From the NCBI RefSeq assembly GCF_039537005.1, contig NZ_BAAAZR010000009.1, forward strand, positions 1-64,000: a DNA stretch of 64,000 nt. Reading direction: 5' to 3'. This document shows, piece after piece, positions 8,276 through 16,693 of this stretch. The DNA comes from Sphaerisporangium flaviroseum (GTDB lineage: Bacteria > Actinomycetota > Actinomycetes > Streptosporangiales > Streptosporangiaceae). Below the pieces are notes generated by a model that searched no databases, was not told the DNA's origin, and saw only the letters and a program-made list of their open reading frames with translations. Every line of letters starts with the position of its first letter. Positions within the stretch are counted from its first letter, which is position 1. Both the position numbers and the translations under genes were made by a program.

Positions 8276-9559
8276 TCATCTCGGTGCGGGTTCGAGCCGG
8301 ACCGGCATGTCCAACACGATCGTGTGCTTGTTGCTGGGCTGGTAGCCGACCGGTCCGGCGGGCCGGATCTCTCCGACCCGCTCCAGCAGTTCCTCCATCA
8401 GCCAGTCGAACTGCAGCCTGGCCACGAGATTGCCCAGGCAGTAGTGGTGGCCGTGGCCGAAGGTCAGGTGCGGATTGGGGGTGCGGCGCACGTCGAACGC
8501 CATCGGGTCCTCGAAGACGTCCGCGTCGGCGTTGCCGGAGGGCCACCACAGGGTGACCTTGTCACCGGCCCTGATCTCCGCGTCCCCGATCCGCACGTCG
8601 CAGGTGGCGGTGCGCCGGTTGTACGGGTTGGGCGGCGCCCAGCGCAGCATCTCCTCGCGGGCGGTGGGGAGCAGGGTGCGGTCCGTGCGCAGGTCGTGCC
8701 ACTGCCCGGGGTGCCCGGCGAGCCCGAGGACCCCGGCGGCGATGGTGTTCCTCGGCTGCTCGCCGCCGGTCAGCAGCAACAGCAGCAGGTTCATCTCCCT
8801 CTCGTGCTCGCTCAGCGGTTCCTCGCCCGGGTCGTCCGCGAGCTCGCCGTTGGCCAGGATGGACGCGAGGTCCTCGCCGGGGTCGGCGCGCTTGCGGACG
8901 ATGAGCTTGCGGACGTAGTCCTGGGTGGCCTGCATGGTCCGGCGCGATGTCGTGTCCGGCAGACCCGACCTGCGTTCGATGAACCCGGTGGACGCGTGCG
9001 CCCAGCTCGCGACCTCGGCCCGGTCCTCCACGGGTATTCCCAGCAGCAGGGCGATGCCGAGGAAGGCGTACGGCTCGCAGATGTCGGTGGCGAAGTCGCA
9101 CTCCCCGCGTGCCACGGCCTTGTCGATCAGGTCGCCGGCGAGGGCGCGCAACTCGGGTTCGACCGCCCGGGCGACCCGTTCGGTCAGGCCGCCGCCCAGC
9201 AACCGGGCCATCAGCTCGTGCCGCGGGCTGTCGACCATCGCCACGATGACGCCGGCGAGCCCGCCGATCGGCATGTCGTCCAGGTGCGATCCGCCTCCCG
9301 TACGGTTCCCGCCGCCCCTGGCGGAGAAGGTACGGGAATCGGCGGCCGCCGCGGCGATGTCGGCATGGCGGCTCAGGACCCAGAACCCCTCTCCGTCATC
9401 GGTATGGCCCGGAGGGTGGAACAGGACCGGCGCCTCCGCGCGGAGCCGGGCGAACACCTCGTAGGGGAACCCCCGCTCGGCTCGCGCGAACAGCGCGTGG
9501 TCGGTGAGGTCGAAGCCGTCGAGGACCGCGGGAAGTCCTCCTCCCGCGCCGTCCGTCAT
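8276..9559 (-). CDS. Cytochrome P450
   Basis: A 427-residue P450. The haem motif is FGHGHHYCLG and the ExxR motif lies in AREEMLRWAPP. The I-helix reads LLLTGGEQPRNTI: the acidic residue is kept but the usual Thr is Gln and the next residue is Pro. The RNTI context recalls AGNETTRN families such as CYP124/125-like enzymes. ATG at 9559 and GTG at 9562 are both usable; AAGGAG lies seven to ten bases upstream. The start region overlaps the stop of the acyl-CoA-dehydrogenase-like gene, so translation is coupled. Probably a tailoring oxidase that uses genomic ferredoxins, since none is encoded nearby. Confidence 0.92.
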   Translation of the reverse strand: MTDGAGGGLPAVLDGFDLTDHALFARAERGFPYEVFARLRAEAPVLFHPPGHTDDGEGFWVLSRHADIAAAAADSRTFSARGGGNRTGGGSHLDDMPIGGLAGVIVAMVDSPRHELMARLLGGGLTERVARAVEPELRALAGDLIDKAVARGECDFATDICEPYAFLGIALLLGIPVEDRAEVASWAHASTGFIERRSGLPDTTSRRTMQATQDYVRKLIVRKRADPGEDLASILANGELADDPGEEPLSEHEREMNLLLLLLTGGEQPRNTIAAGVLGLAGHPGQWHDLRTDRTLLPTAREEMLRWAPPNPYNRRTATCDVRIGDAEIRAGDKVTLWWPSGNADADVFEDPMAFDVRRTPNPHLTFGHGHHYCLGNLVARLQFDWLMEELLERVGEIRPAGPVGYQPSNKHTIVLDMPVRLEPAPR

Positions 9560-11277
9560 CACGATCGGTCTCCTTGGTCGTCGGTGAGGAAACTCGGGGA
9601 CCTACCGGCCAGCCAGGAATCGCTGATGCCGGCGAAGTCGGGTTCGTCCGCGCTGTCGCGGTCGTCCAGCAGCCGCCACAGGGACTCGAGGCGGTCCCGC
9701 GCACCCGCGCAGTGCGCGTGCGCGAGGTCCTGATCTCCGTGGGCCGCCCGCGAGAGCACCGCGCACATGGTGAGCAGCTCCGCGGTGATCTTCCCGATCA
9801 GGCCGAGGATGTGCTGCCGCTCGTCGAGCGCGGCGGGGTCGGGATACCGGGCCGCGAGCTCGGAGCAGGTTCTGGCCAGGCGCCCGATCCCGGCCGAGGC
9901 GGCTCGCAGGTGGCGGTGGTTGGCGGGGGAGAGGCCACCGGGTTGCGGCTCGGGCCGGTCGAGCGGGTCGTGGGGCCCGGCGAAGAACCGGGCCATCACC
10001 AGGCGTCCGGCCTGGATGTCCAGCAGGAAGTCCACGTTGCCGGAGACCCGCAGCCCTCGTGCGTCTCTGAACAGCCGCTCCACCGGCGCGGCGGTGGCAC
10101 CGCGGCGACGTTTGCCGGGCGCCGTCTCTAGTCCCTCGCCGCCGAGCAGCGACACCGTGCGGTCGACGATCCGCCAGGCGACCGTCGTGCAGATGTTCTT
10201 GGCGAGGGACAGCTCGAACCAGCGCTTCGACGGCCCGCCCCCCAGCAGGCACCACCGCACGACGGTGTCGATGGCGTACAGGTCGGCCAGGGACGCCGTC
10301 GCCAGGCGCTGGATCTGCTCGTACCCGGCCAGTCCCCGGCCGTTGACGGCGCGCCTGGCCAGGAACTCGCGCGACCACCGGACGCACTGCCGGGCGATGG
10401 CCAGCGCCGGCGCCGCGTTGAAGTGGACGGCGCTCAGCAGCGCGATCGGCCCGATCGATGCGGGGAAGCGCGGCTGTCCCGGCTCTCCCGCGAGGACGTG
10501 CTCGCGGGGGATGCGCACGCCGTCCAGGCGCAGGGCCGCGTTCGGCAGGCCCTTGCTCCCCATGAACTCGAGGTGCGATGTGACGCGGAAGCCCGGAGAC
10601 CCGGTGTCGACGAAGGCCACGCCCACCCGGCGGTCGTCGCCGGCCCCGGGCAGTGTGACGGTGAGGGCCAGCAGTTCGGCGATGTCGCCGTTGCCGGTGT
10701 ACAGCTTCTCGCCGTGCAGGAGGTACGAGGCGCCGTCGTCCGCCGGTGTCGCCGTGGTTCCCGGCCAGGCGTTGTTGGCCCCGGCGGGTTCGGTGCCGGC
10801 GAAGGCGGACACCACGCCGTCGGCGACGCGGCCCCGGACGAAGTCGTGGAGCGGCCCCGGCGGCAGTGCGGCGAGCAGCGCCGCCGCCCCTACGGCATTC
10901 TGTATCGCCAGAAGCTGGCCTACGGGCACCGACCAGGCGGCCGCCCTCTCGAACACGCGGAAGGCGCCGTGGTGCGACAGTTCGAAACCGCCGAGTCCGG
11001 CCCCGTTGCGGAGCCGGAAATAACCACGTGCCCGCAGATCGTCGACCAGGCCCTTGGGAAGCGCGCCGGTGCGGTCGACCTCATCGGGATCGACATTCGA
11101 CCGGACGAACTCGGCCACCTCTTCGGCGAAATCCTCTTCGGCTTTCTTCTCCGCCGGATTCTGCGTGGGAAAAGGAAGATACAGGTCCCAGTCGATCCCC
11201 CCGGTCGCTAGGTCGTCGAGAAAACTCGGCGCACCGGATTCTGGCGTGACATTCTGACGTCCTGAGGGCATATTCAT
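9559..11277 (-). CDS. Acyl-CoA dehydrogenase-like flavoprotein, long form
   Basis: A 572-residue member of the acyl-CoA dehydrogenase superfamily, well above the usual 380-400. The central FAD region shows AFAGTEPAGANNAWPGT and YLLHGEKLYTGNGDIA. The C-terminal region has SLLGGEGLETA then VERLFRDARGLRV. In ordinary ACADs the catalytic Glu follows this motif (IYEGT); here the segment is RVSGN, with a Lys/Arg-rich insertion before it. The enzyme may use a Glu on another helix or may not be a dehydrogenase; ACAD-fold hydroxylases and N-oxygenases exist. About 150 further residues follow the core. The ATG at 11277 faces a divergent SDR across about 170 bp. It heads the operon with the two P450s. 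Confidence 0.85.
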   Translation of the reverse strand: MNMPSGRQNVTPESGAPSFLDDLATGGIDWDLYLPFPTQNPAEKKAEEDFAEEVAEFVRSNVDPDEVDRTGALPKGLVDDLRARGYFRLRNGAGLGGFELSHHGAFRVFERAAAWSVPVGQLLAIQNAVGAAALLAALPPGPLHDFVRGRVADGVVSAFAGTEPAGANNAWPGTTATPADDGASYLLHGEKLYTGNGDIAELLALTVTLPGAGDDRRVGVAFVDTGSPGFRVTSHLEFMGSKGLPNAALRLDGVRIPREHVLAGEPGQPRFPASIGPIALLSAVHFNAAPALAIARQCVRWSREFLARRAVNGRGLAGYEQIQRLATASLADLYAIDTVVRWCLLGGGPSKRWFELSLAKNICTTVAWRIVDRTVSLLGGEGLETAPGKRRRGATAAPVERLFRDARGLRVSGNVDFLLDIQAGRLVMARFFAGPHDPLDRPEPQPGGLSPANHRHLRAASAGIGRLARTCSELAARYPDPAALDERQHILGLIGKITAELLTMCAVLSRAAHGDQDLAHAHCAGARDRLESLWRLLDDRDSADEPDFAGISDSWLAGRSPSFLTDDQGDRS

Positions 11278-11361
11278 GAGCTCTCTGAAGCGAAATGGAC
11301 GTGTCGCACGCTAGTTGCGCCACCCCCCCTATCGCCACCCCAGAAAATCCGGCCGCCGCAC

Positions 11362-11380
11362 CCCTTATCGCTAATAAGGG
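11362..11380. promoter_or_regulatory. Inverted repeat in divergent ACAD/SDR promoter region
   Basis: CCCTTAT-CGCTA-ATAAGGG is a perfect 7-bp dyad in the 172-bp gap between the divergent ACAD-like operon (start 11277) and the SDR (start 11450). The gap also holds CCCCTATC at 11326-11333. The dyad is a candidate operator; the regulator is unknown, the neighbouring LAL protein being one candidate. Confidence 0.4.
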
Positions 11381-11449
11381 TTGTATGATGTGCCGGCTAT
11401 AAACTGGACTGTCTCCGATAAAGCCGCTCGGCAGGACGGAGACAGCGCG

Positions 11450-12211
11450 ATGGACATCGCGGGCAGTGTGGTACTGGTCACCGGTGGCGCCTCCGGGCTC
11501 GGCATGGCGACCGCCGGTCGCCTCGTCACGGCCGGGGCCCGTGTCGTCATCGCCGACCTTCCGTCGTCGCCGGGTGCCAAGGTCGCGGACCGGCTGGGCG
11601 AGCGCGCGACGTTCGTCCCCGCCGACGTCACCAGCGAGGAAGAGGTGACCGACGCGCTCGACGTCGCGTCAGGCCAGGGCGGGCTCCGCGTCGTGGTGAA
11701 CTGCGCGGGGATCCTCAGCGCCATCAGGACGGCGGGACGGCGCGGCCCATTCCCGCTGGAGGAGTTCAGGCGTGTCATCGAGGTGAACCTCGTCGGCACC
11801 TTCAACGTCATCCGGCTGGCCGTTCAGCGCATGAGCGGGCTCGACGAGGTCCACGGGGAACGCGGGGTCATCGTCAACACCGCGTCCGTGGCCGCGTTCG
11901 ACGGTCAGATCGGGCAAGCGGCGTACTCCGCGTCCAAGGGCGGGATCGCGAGCATGACCTTGCCGATCGCCCGCGACCTGGCCGACCAGAAGATCCGGGT
12001 CGTCACCGTCGCGCCGGGTGTCTTCGACACGCCGATGCTCGAGAAGCTGCCCGAGCGGGCGGTCAAGTCCCTGGAGTCGCAGTTCCAGCACCCGGCGAGG
12101 ATGGGCATCCCCGGTGAGTACGCGGCGCTCGTGGAGCACATCGTGAGCAACCCCATGCTCAACGGGGAGACCGTGCGCCTGGACGGCGGCCTGCGGCCGG
12201 CGGCACGCTGA
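11450..12211 (+). CDS. Short-chain dehydrogenase/reductase (3-hydroxyacyl-CoA dehydrogenase type II-like)
   Basis: A 253-residue classical SDR. The cofactor motif is VTGGASGLGMATAGRL (TGxxxGxG), VVVNCAGIL is the NNAG-equivalent, and the active site is Ser in VNTASVAAF with YSASK. The Asp after the second strand (IADLP) favours NAD(H). Overall it resembles HSD17B10/3-hydroxyacyl-CoA dehydrogenase type II proteins. The ATG at 11450 is preferred over 11381 because GGAGA lies about nine bases upstream and the protein then starts with MDIAGSVVLVTGG. It may interconvert a hydroxyl and a ketone on the polyketide or on an acyl-CoA handled by the divergent ACAD. Confidence 0.88.
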   Translation: MDIAGSVVLVTGGASGLGMATAGRLVTAGARVVIADLPSSPGAKVADRLGERATFVPADVTSEEEVTDALDVASGQGGLRVVVNCAGILSAIRTAGRRGPFPLEEFRRVIEVNLVGTFNVIRLAVQRMSGLDEVHGERGVIVNTASVAAFDGQIGQAAYSASKGGIASMTLPIARDLADQKIRVVTVAPGVFDTPMLEKLPERAVKSLESQFQHPARMGIPGEYAALVEHIVSNPMLNGETVRLDGGLRPAAR

Positions 12212-12227
12212 TGGGCCCGGGTGGCCG

Positions 12228-15155
12228 TCAGGCCACGCAGCGAAGTTCGCAGCCGGACACCGGTGCGAGACCCCCTCCGCCGGGCGGCGGTCGCGGGGTC
12301 CCGAGCGATGACCCGGCCTCGAGTGCGACGCGGCGGTGATCGGCCCGCTCCGCCACGCAGCCGACCGTCTCCAGCTCGGAAATGGCCCCTCCCAGCTCCG
12401 CGGGCAGGTCGGCCCGGCTGCCGACGTTGAGCTTGCGGTAGACCCGGGTGAGGTGCTGCTCCACGGTGCTGACCGTGATGAACAGCTGGGCCGCGATCTG
12501 GCGGTTGGTGTGCCCGTTGGCCGCCAGGGTGGCCACGCGCAACTCCGCCTCGCTGAGTTCCGTGGTGGGGGCGTGGTGACCGGTGCCCGGTGGCTTCCTG
12601 GTGCACGCCGGTACGGCCCCGAACAGGTTTCTCAAGTAGATCGTCTCGAAGGCGCACTCCTGCGCCAGGTGCTGCGCGCGCCGTTCCATCGCCATAGCCC
12701 GGTCGTCGTCGCCCCTCGTCTCGTACACCCGGCCGATCTCCGCCAGCGTGCGGGCCAGCTCGAACCGGTCGCCCGCCCGCTCGTACAGGTCGGCGGCCTG
12801 CTCCAGTTGATCGAGGCTCCGCTCACCCTCCCCGGTCACCGCGAGGACGCGTATGAGTCCCGCCCTGGCGACGAACTGCTTGGTACAGGTCCTGCCCAGT
12901 TCCCGTCTGGCGAGCTCCTCGGCTCCGTCACGGTCTCCCAGGGCGAGCAGGGCCTCGGCCGCGCTCGCGGCCCACGGGACGATCGTGACATTGCTGAGTT
13001 CCCATCGTGCGACCACCTCACCACACGTCTGGAAGTCGTCGAGCGCCGCGTAGAAACGGCCCGTGGCCAGATAGTAGGTGCCGCGCGCGTGCATGTAGTG
13101 CAGGGTGCCGAGGGTCTGCCAGACCCCCTTGGGGAGGGAGACGGCCAGATAGGACTCCGCCTCCTCGTACTTGCCCAGTGCGGTCTTGATCATGATCACG
13201 TTCGCCAGGGGCAGCGCGATGGCCGCTCCCCAGCCGTCCAGCGACAGCAGGCTCAGCGAGGCCTCCACATAGCGTTCGGCCTCGGTGAACCGGCCCCATC
13301 GCATCTCGATGGTGGACCACAGCACCGAGAGGATGGCCCGCCAGGTGGGCGCGCTCTGAGCGGACGGCTCGGCCAGCAGCGATCGGCACCAGAACGCCGC
13401 CTCTTCGAGCTTGCCCGTATAGATGAGGGAGACCAGCGCCCCGCAGATGGCCAGCACCCCGCGGTCGTCCAGCCGGACGCCCTGCAGCACCTGCTCGGCC
13501 CGGACACCCGCGCTCTCGTCCGAGCCGTCGCGCAGCACCGCGCTCAGGAGCTTCGCCGCGCGCACCAGGCCGCTGCGCTCCGACAGGAGCGCCTCGTCGG
13601 CGGAGGCGGTCGAGCCGGAGTTCAGCCGCGAGAACAGGTCCGGGTAGGAGCACCCGAGCCACAGCTCGACCAGCCCGAAGGGCTGATCGGGACTGTCCGG
13701 CTCCTCCTTGGCCCTTCGTTCGAGGGCGTCGAGCAGCTCACCCACCTGGTCGCCATGGCCGAACCAGAGCAGGTAGGCGATCAGCGTCACCGTGTCGGCC
13801 GAGGCCAGGGTGCCTTCCAGCCCGGCGGCCAGCAGCTCGGGCAGATGCCGGGCGGCGGCCGAGGGATCGACGCGCCACTGGGCGCGCAGCAGCAGGCATC
13901 TGATCTTGGTTCTCTGCGCCTCGTCGTGACACAGGGCCAGCGCGGTATGCAGGGCGTCGATGGCCAGGGTGACCTCGTTGTCGGCCAGCGCCCGCTCGGC
14001 CGCCTCGCACAACGTCGGGATGACCCAGCCCGCCGTCACGGGCGTGCCGGCGATCAGGTGCCTGGCGAGCACCGTCGCGGACGCTCCGTGCTCGCGCAGC
14101 ACGCGCGCGGCCCGGGCGTGGACGGCCAGCCGGTCCTCGTTGGCCCAGCTGTGGATCACCGCGTCACGGGCGACCTGGTGGCGGAAACGTCCCGAGCCTC
14201 CCAGCAGACCCGTGCCCCGCAGCGCGTCGAGCGCCTGGGCCACAGACGCCCGGTCCATCATGAGGATCTCGGCGACCAGCTCGGGATGGTTGTGCTCGTC
14301 GTCCAGTACCGCGATCACGCGGGCGACGTCCTGCACCAGGTGGTCGCATCGCAGCAGGCACATCGTGACGGCGTGGCCGAACGCCTCCCCGGGGTGGAAC
14401 GTCTCGGTGGGGGACGGCTGCGCGTGGTGGTCCTCGAGCAGGGAGGCCAGCAGCAACGGGTTGCCACCTGTGAGGTCGTGCGCCCGGGTGACCAGCTCCT
14501 TGCCCGGCGAGAAGCCGAGGTCGCCGGCGATGATGCTCGCCACGCCCTGATGTGACAGCGCGTTGAGCCTGATGTGGCGAGCCCCCGGCTCGCGAAGCAC
14601 GTCGGCCTGGAAGCAGTTGTACTCCGGCCGGTCGGCGAGGCCGTCGCTCAGCACCAGGAGGATGCGGGACGACCGCAGCCGGCGCGCCAGATAGAGCAGG
14701 CAGAGCAGGGACGGGGCGTCGGCGTAGTTCGCGTCGTCGACGAAGATGCCTATCAGCCGTTCCTGGCCGATGCGGTGCAGCATGGTCCGCAGTTCGCCCA
14801 GATAAGACAGCTCGCTGCGGCCGGCGACGTCGAAGCCGCCGCTCACCCAGGGCTGGGTGAGCAGGCTCGTCCCCGGAGCGCGGTTCACCGACCCGTCGCC
14901 GAGGGACCCCATGTCCACGGACGACACAAGCTGCCCGATCACGCCGAGGGGCAGGCCTATCTCGATACGCGAGGCGGCGGCCTTGAGCACGACCCAGCCC
15001 TGCTTGCGCATCTGTTCGGCGAACGCCTGCAGCAGGACGGTCTTCCCGCTCGCCACCGCCCCGCTGACGACGATCACGCCTCCGCCGGTATCGGAGCAAT
15101 CGATACAAGCGTCTTTAAATAAGTCCCACTCACGTTCTCGTTCCACCAGGCCCAT
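12228..15155 (-). CDS. LAL-type LuxR family transcriptional regulator
   Basis: A 975-residue large ATP-binding LuxR regulator, a pathway-specific activator type common in actinomycete PKS clusters. It begins MGLVEREREWDLF. A P-loop VVSGAVASGKTVLL lies near residue 30, a Walker-B-like LIGIFVDDANYAD follows about 110 residues later, a long helical TPR-like middle comes next, and the C-terminal HTH is ELSEAELRVATLAANGHTN with VSTVEQHLTRVYRKL. About 60 residues follow the HTH, more than usual. The ATG at 15155 has GGGGGAG five bases upstream. That ribosome-binding-site and start block is duplicated in tandem just upstream, giving an out-of-frame ATG. Probable activator of the polyketide genes on both sides. 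Confidence 0.9.
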   Translation of the reverse strand: MGLVEREREWDLFKDACIDCSDTGGGVIVVSGAVASGKTVLLQAFAEQMRKQGWVVLKAAASRIEIGLPLGVIGQLVSSVDMGSLGDGSVNRAPGTSLLTQPWVSGGFDVAGRSELSYLGELRTMLHRIGQERLIGIFVDDANYADAPSLLCLLYLARRLRSSRILLVLSDGLADRPEYNCFQADVLREPGARHIRLNALSHQGVASIIAGDLGFSPGKELVTRAHDLTGGNPLLLASLLEDHHAQPSPTETFHPGEAFGHAVTMCLLRCDHLVQDVARVIAVLDDEHNHPELVAEILMMDRASVAQALDALRGTGLLGGSGRFRHQVARDAVIHSWANEDRLAVHARAARVLREHGASATVLARHLIAGTPVTAGWVIPTLCEAAERALADNEVTLAIDALHTALALCHDEAQRTKIRCLLLRAQWRVDPSAAARHLPELLAAGLEGTLASADTVTLIAYLLWFGHGDQVGELLDALERRAKEEPDSPDQPFGLVELWLGCSYPDLFSRLNSGSTASADEALLSERSGLVRAAKLLSAVLRDGSDESAGVRAEQVLQGVRLDDRGVLAICGALVSLIYTGKLEEAAFWCRSLLAEPSAQSAPTWRAILSVLWSTIEMRWGRFTEAERYVEASLSLLSLDGWGAAIALPLANVIMIKTALGKYEEAESYLAVSLPKGVWQTLGTLHYMHARGTYYLATGRFYAALDDFQTCGEVVARWELSNVTIVPWAASAAEALLALGDRDGAEELARRELGRTCTKQFVARAGLIRVLAVTGEGERSLDQLEQAADLYERAGDRFELARTLAEIGRVYETRGDDDRAMAMERRAQHLAQECAFETIYLRNLFGAVPACTRKPPGTGHHAPTTELSEAELRVATLAANGHTNRQIAAQLFITVSTVEQHLTRVYRKLNVGSRADLPAELGGAISELETVGCVAERADHRRVALEAGSSLGTPRPPPGGGGLAPVSGCELRCVA

Positions 15156-15179
15156 GAATCTCCCCCATGAATCTCCCCC
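15153..15179 (-). repeat. 13-bp tandem duplication of RBS and start codon
   Basis: On the minus strand GGGGGAGATTCAT occurs twice in direct tandem. The downstream copy gives the in-frame start of the LAL gene (15155). The upstream copy gives an ATG at 15168 in another frame that runs 12 codons to a TGA inside the LAL coding start. Confidence 0.8.
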
Positions 15180-15215
15180 AGAAACAGCCGTTGGAGGGCC
15201 AGAACGGTTGAACAC

Positions 15216-15522
15216 ACAACGATCTGGCGGCCCTGATCACCGTGTGTCGATCGATGGCAACGCAGCAGGTTTGAGCCGTTCTAAACTGCGCTTAGTTCAT
15301 TATCACATGGGAATCGGTCGTCCACATCACCAAGCCGGCAGTTATGATCGCCATGCGTGCACCGGCGGCGACGCAGCGAGTTTGCGGCCGACCTAACCTG
15401 CGATGACCGGTCAAGTTAAATTTATATAAATCGATGGGGGCGGCGCGCGCACGCCCCGGAAACGAGGAAGCCCCGCCCTCCTCGGGAAAAGGATGACGGG
15501 GCGCGTGGCTACCGGCGTGCGG
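15216..15522. other. Gene-free leader between ABM gene and LAL regulator, with imperfect direct repeats
   Basis: No gene is seen in these 307 bases. The region is upstream of the minus-strand LAL gene and downstream of the ABM gene. It holds two related blocks of about 34 bases, at 15257-15290 and 15368-15402, sharing ACGCAGC, GTTTG, CTAA and a closing CTGCG. Each block is bounded by CGCAG and CTGCG, so it is also a weak dyad. An A/T-rich stretch lies at 15414-15432. The blocks are plausible operators for the LAL gene. Confidence 0.5.
15470..15502 (-). terminator. Possible terminator after the ABM gene
   Basis: GCCCCG (15470-15475) and CGGGGC (15497-15502) form a six-base stem around a 21-base loop that includes a T-rich run on the minus strand. 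It starts 20 bases past the stop of the ABM gene. The stem is short. Confidence 0.35.
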
Positions 15523-15831
15523 TCAGGCTTCGCCGGTGTAATGCGAGAGCAAGTCGAAGTGCACATGCTCGGGAGTGGTGCTGAGGTAGGGGCCCAATAA
15601 CTCGTTCCAACGGTCGTGCAGCTGCGATCCCCGAAAGCCGTCGACGCTTGCGGTGAGCGACTCCCACGCGACGATCAACAGGTAGTCCTCGGTCCCCTCG
15701 GCACCGCGAAGCAGGTCGACGAAATGGAAGCCCTTCGCCTTCGCCATGACCTGCTCGGCTTCCTTGAAAGCACGCTCGAACTCCTCGCCCTTACCCGGAG
15801 CGACCTTAAGAAGTGCGTGTTCGACAATCAA
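15523..15831 (-). CDS. Antibiotic biosynthesis monooxygenase (ABM) domain protein
   Basis: A 102-residue protein of the dimeric alpha/beta ferredoxin-like ABM family (PF03992). It shows VEHALLKVAPGKGEEFERAF at the start, GFHFVDLLRG in the middle, YLLIVAWESL in the third strand and the closing HDRWNELLGPYL. Members include cofactor-free oxygenases and cyclases of polyketide pathways and general stress proteins. The start is TTG: no ATG or GTG fits, the family normally begins exactly here, and GGGAG lies six bases upstream. It precedes the LAL gene on the same strand across 367 bp. A role in the polyketide pathway is inferred from position. Confidence 0.8.
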   Translation of the reverse strand: MIVEHALLKVAPGKGEEFERAFKEAEQVMAKAKGFHFVDLLRGAEGTEDYLLIVAWESLTASVDGFRGSQLHDRWNELLGPYLSTTPEHVHFDLLSHYTGEA

Positions 15832-15918
15832 GTGATCTCCCTCTGGTGGGCATGACCACCGGCGGTGGAATGACCGTCACCACCGGAGCAATCCCGGAGT
15901 GTAGCAACGGTCGTCCCG

Positions 15919-15947
15919 GTTTGTGCCACCCCTATTCGGCCCCTATT
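15919..15947 (-). promoter_or_regulatory. Two CCCCTATT boxes 11 bp apart upstream of the ABM gene
   Basis: CCCCTATT occurs at 15929-15936 and 15940-15947, exactly one helical turn apart, about 100 bp upstream of the ABM start. The first copy lies in AATAGGGGTGGCACAAAC (minus strand). This resembles GATAGGGGGGGTGGCGCAAC upstream of the ACAD operon (about 11314-11333). A shared activator site is likely but unproven. Confidence 0.4.
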
Positions 15948-16020
15948 TCCGGCGGCGTGGTCCCCACCCGCCGGACCGGCGCCACCCGCAGGCCAAGGGA
16001 ATCAGGGAGCCCGGCCCTGG

Positions 16021-16443
16021 TCAGGACGCCGACACCGTGACCTCGGCGCGCTGGTTCACGGTGTGTTCCTCGTCGTAGGACTTCCGAGCCGCCGCGATCG
16101 CGTCCTGGTGCCGAAGTGCCCATTCGGCGAGCTGCTCGAAGGCGCCGCGAAGTTCACGGGCCATCGTCGTGGCGGAGTAGTCCACCCGGGGGGGCACGGT
16201 GGGGAAAACGGTCCTTATGAGAAGTCCGTCCCGTTCCAGGTTGCGTAGGGTCAAGGTGAGCATTCGCCGGCTGATGCCCTCGATGCTGCGCTCCAGTTCG
16301 GTGAAGCGGATCGGCCCACGGGATACGGCCAGAAGGACGATTTGCACGCTCCATTTGCCCGCGACGCTGTCGATGATCTCACGAATCGGACAGGCCACAG
16401 GGTGAATGTCCTGGTCGGTCACACGCGAGTTCCTCTGTGACAT
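16021..16443 (-). CDS. HxlR-family transcriptional regulator
   Basis: A 140-residue winged-helix regulator. HxlR marks are CPIREIIDSVAGKWSVQIV near residue 18, RFTELERSIEGISRRMLTLT for the recognition helix, and LERDGLLIRTVFPTVPPRVD for the wing. The ATG has an ideal AAGGAGG upstream. It is divergent from the exporter gene, the usual arrangement for an autoregulated efflux repressor or redox/ligand sensor. The single Cys near residue 18 is the one used for sensing in several family members. Confidence 0.9.
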   Translation of the reverse strand: MSQRNSRVTDQDIHPVACPIREIIDSVAGKWSVQIVLLAVSRGPIRFTELERSIEGISRRMLTLTLRNLERDGLLIRTVFPTVPPRVDYSATTMARELRGAFEQLAEWALRHQDAIAAARKSYDEEHTVNQRAEVTVSAS

Positions 16444-16693
16444 GGAAATTCCTCCTTATGGACATCACCCACAGTGTCAGAACATGGGGTGGGTAACAAG
16501 GAGTGTCCTACGGACATGACTTGGTACCAAGCAAGGCCCGGCACGCGTGGGAAGCCGGGTGGAGCGCCTGGCCCGGCCTGACGGGCGGGGATGTCCCGGG
16601 CGACCGGCGATGGCACCGCCGGTGACCGCGATGAGAACCGCCTTGCTTTCAAACGAAGGAACCCGACTCAACCGAAGGGGAAGAGGCAAAGCA
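16444..16693. promoter_or_regulatory. Divergent promoter region with two dyads (HxlR operator candidates)
   Basis: Between the HxlR gene and the exporter lie the palindrome CTTGGTACCAAG (16520-16531) and the inverted repeat TGTCC-TAC-GGACA (16504-16516). Both are spaced suitably for a dimeric winged-helix repressor that controls both directions. A G-rich box, ATGGGGTGGGTAACA, starts at 16484. Confidence 0.5.

Noticed and set aside
12336..14555. 739-codon plus-strand frame inside the LAL regulator
   Set aside because: Antisense to a gene with a clear P-loop and HTH; no motifs of its own.
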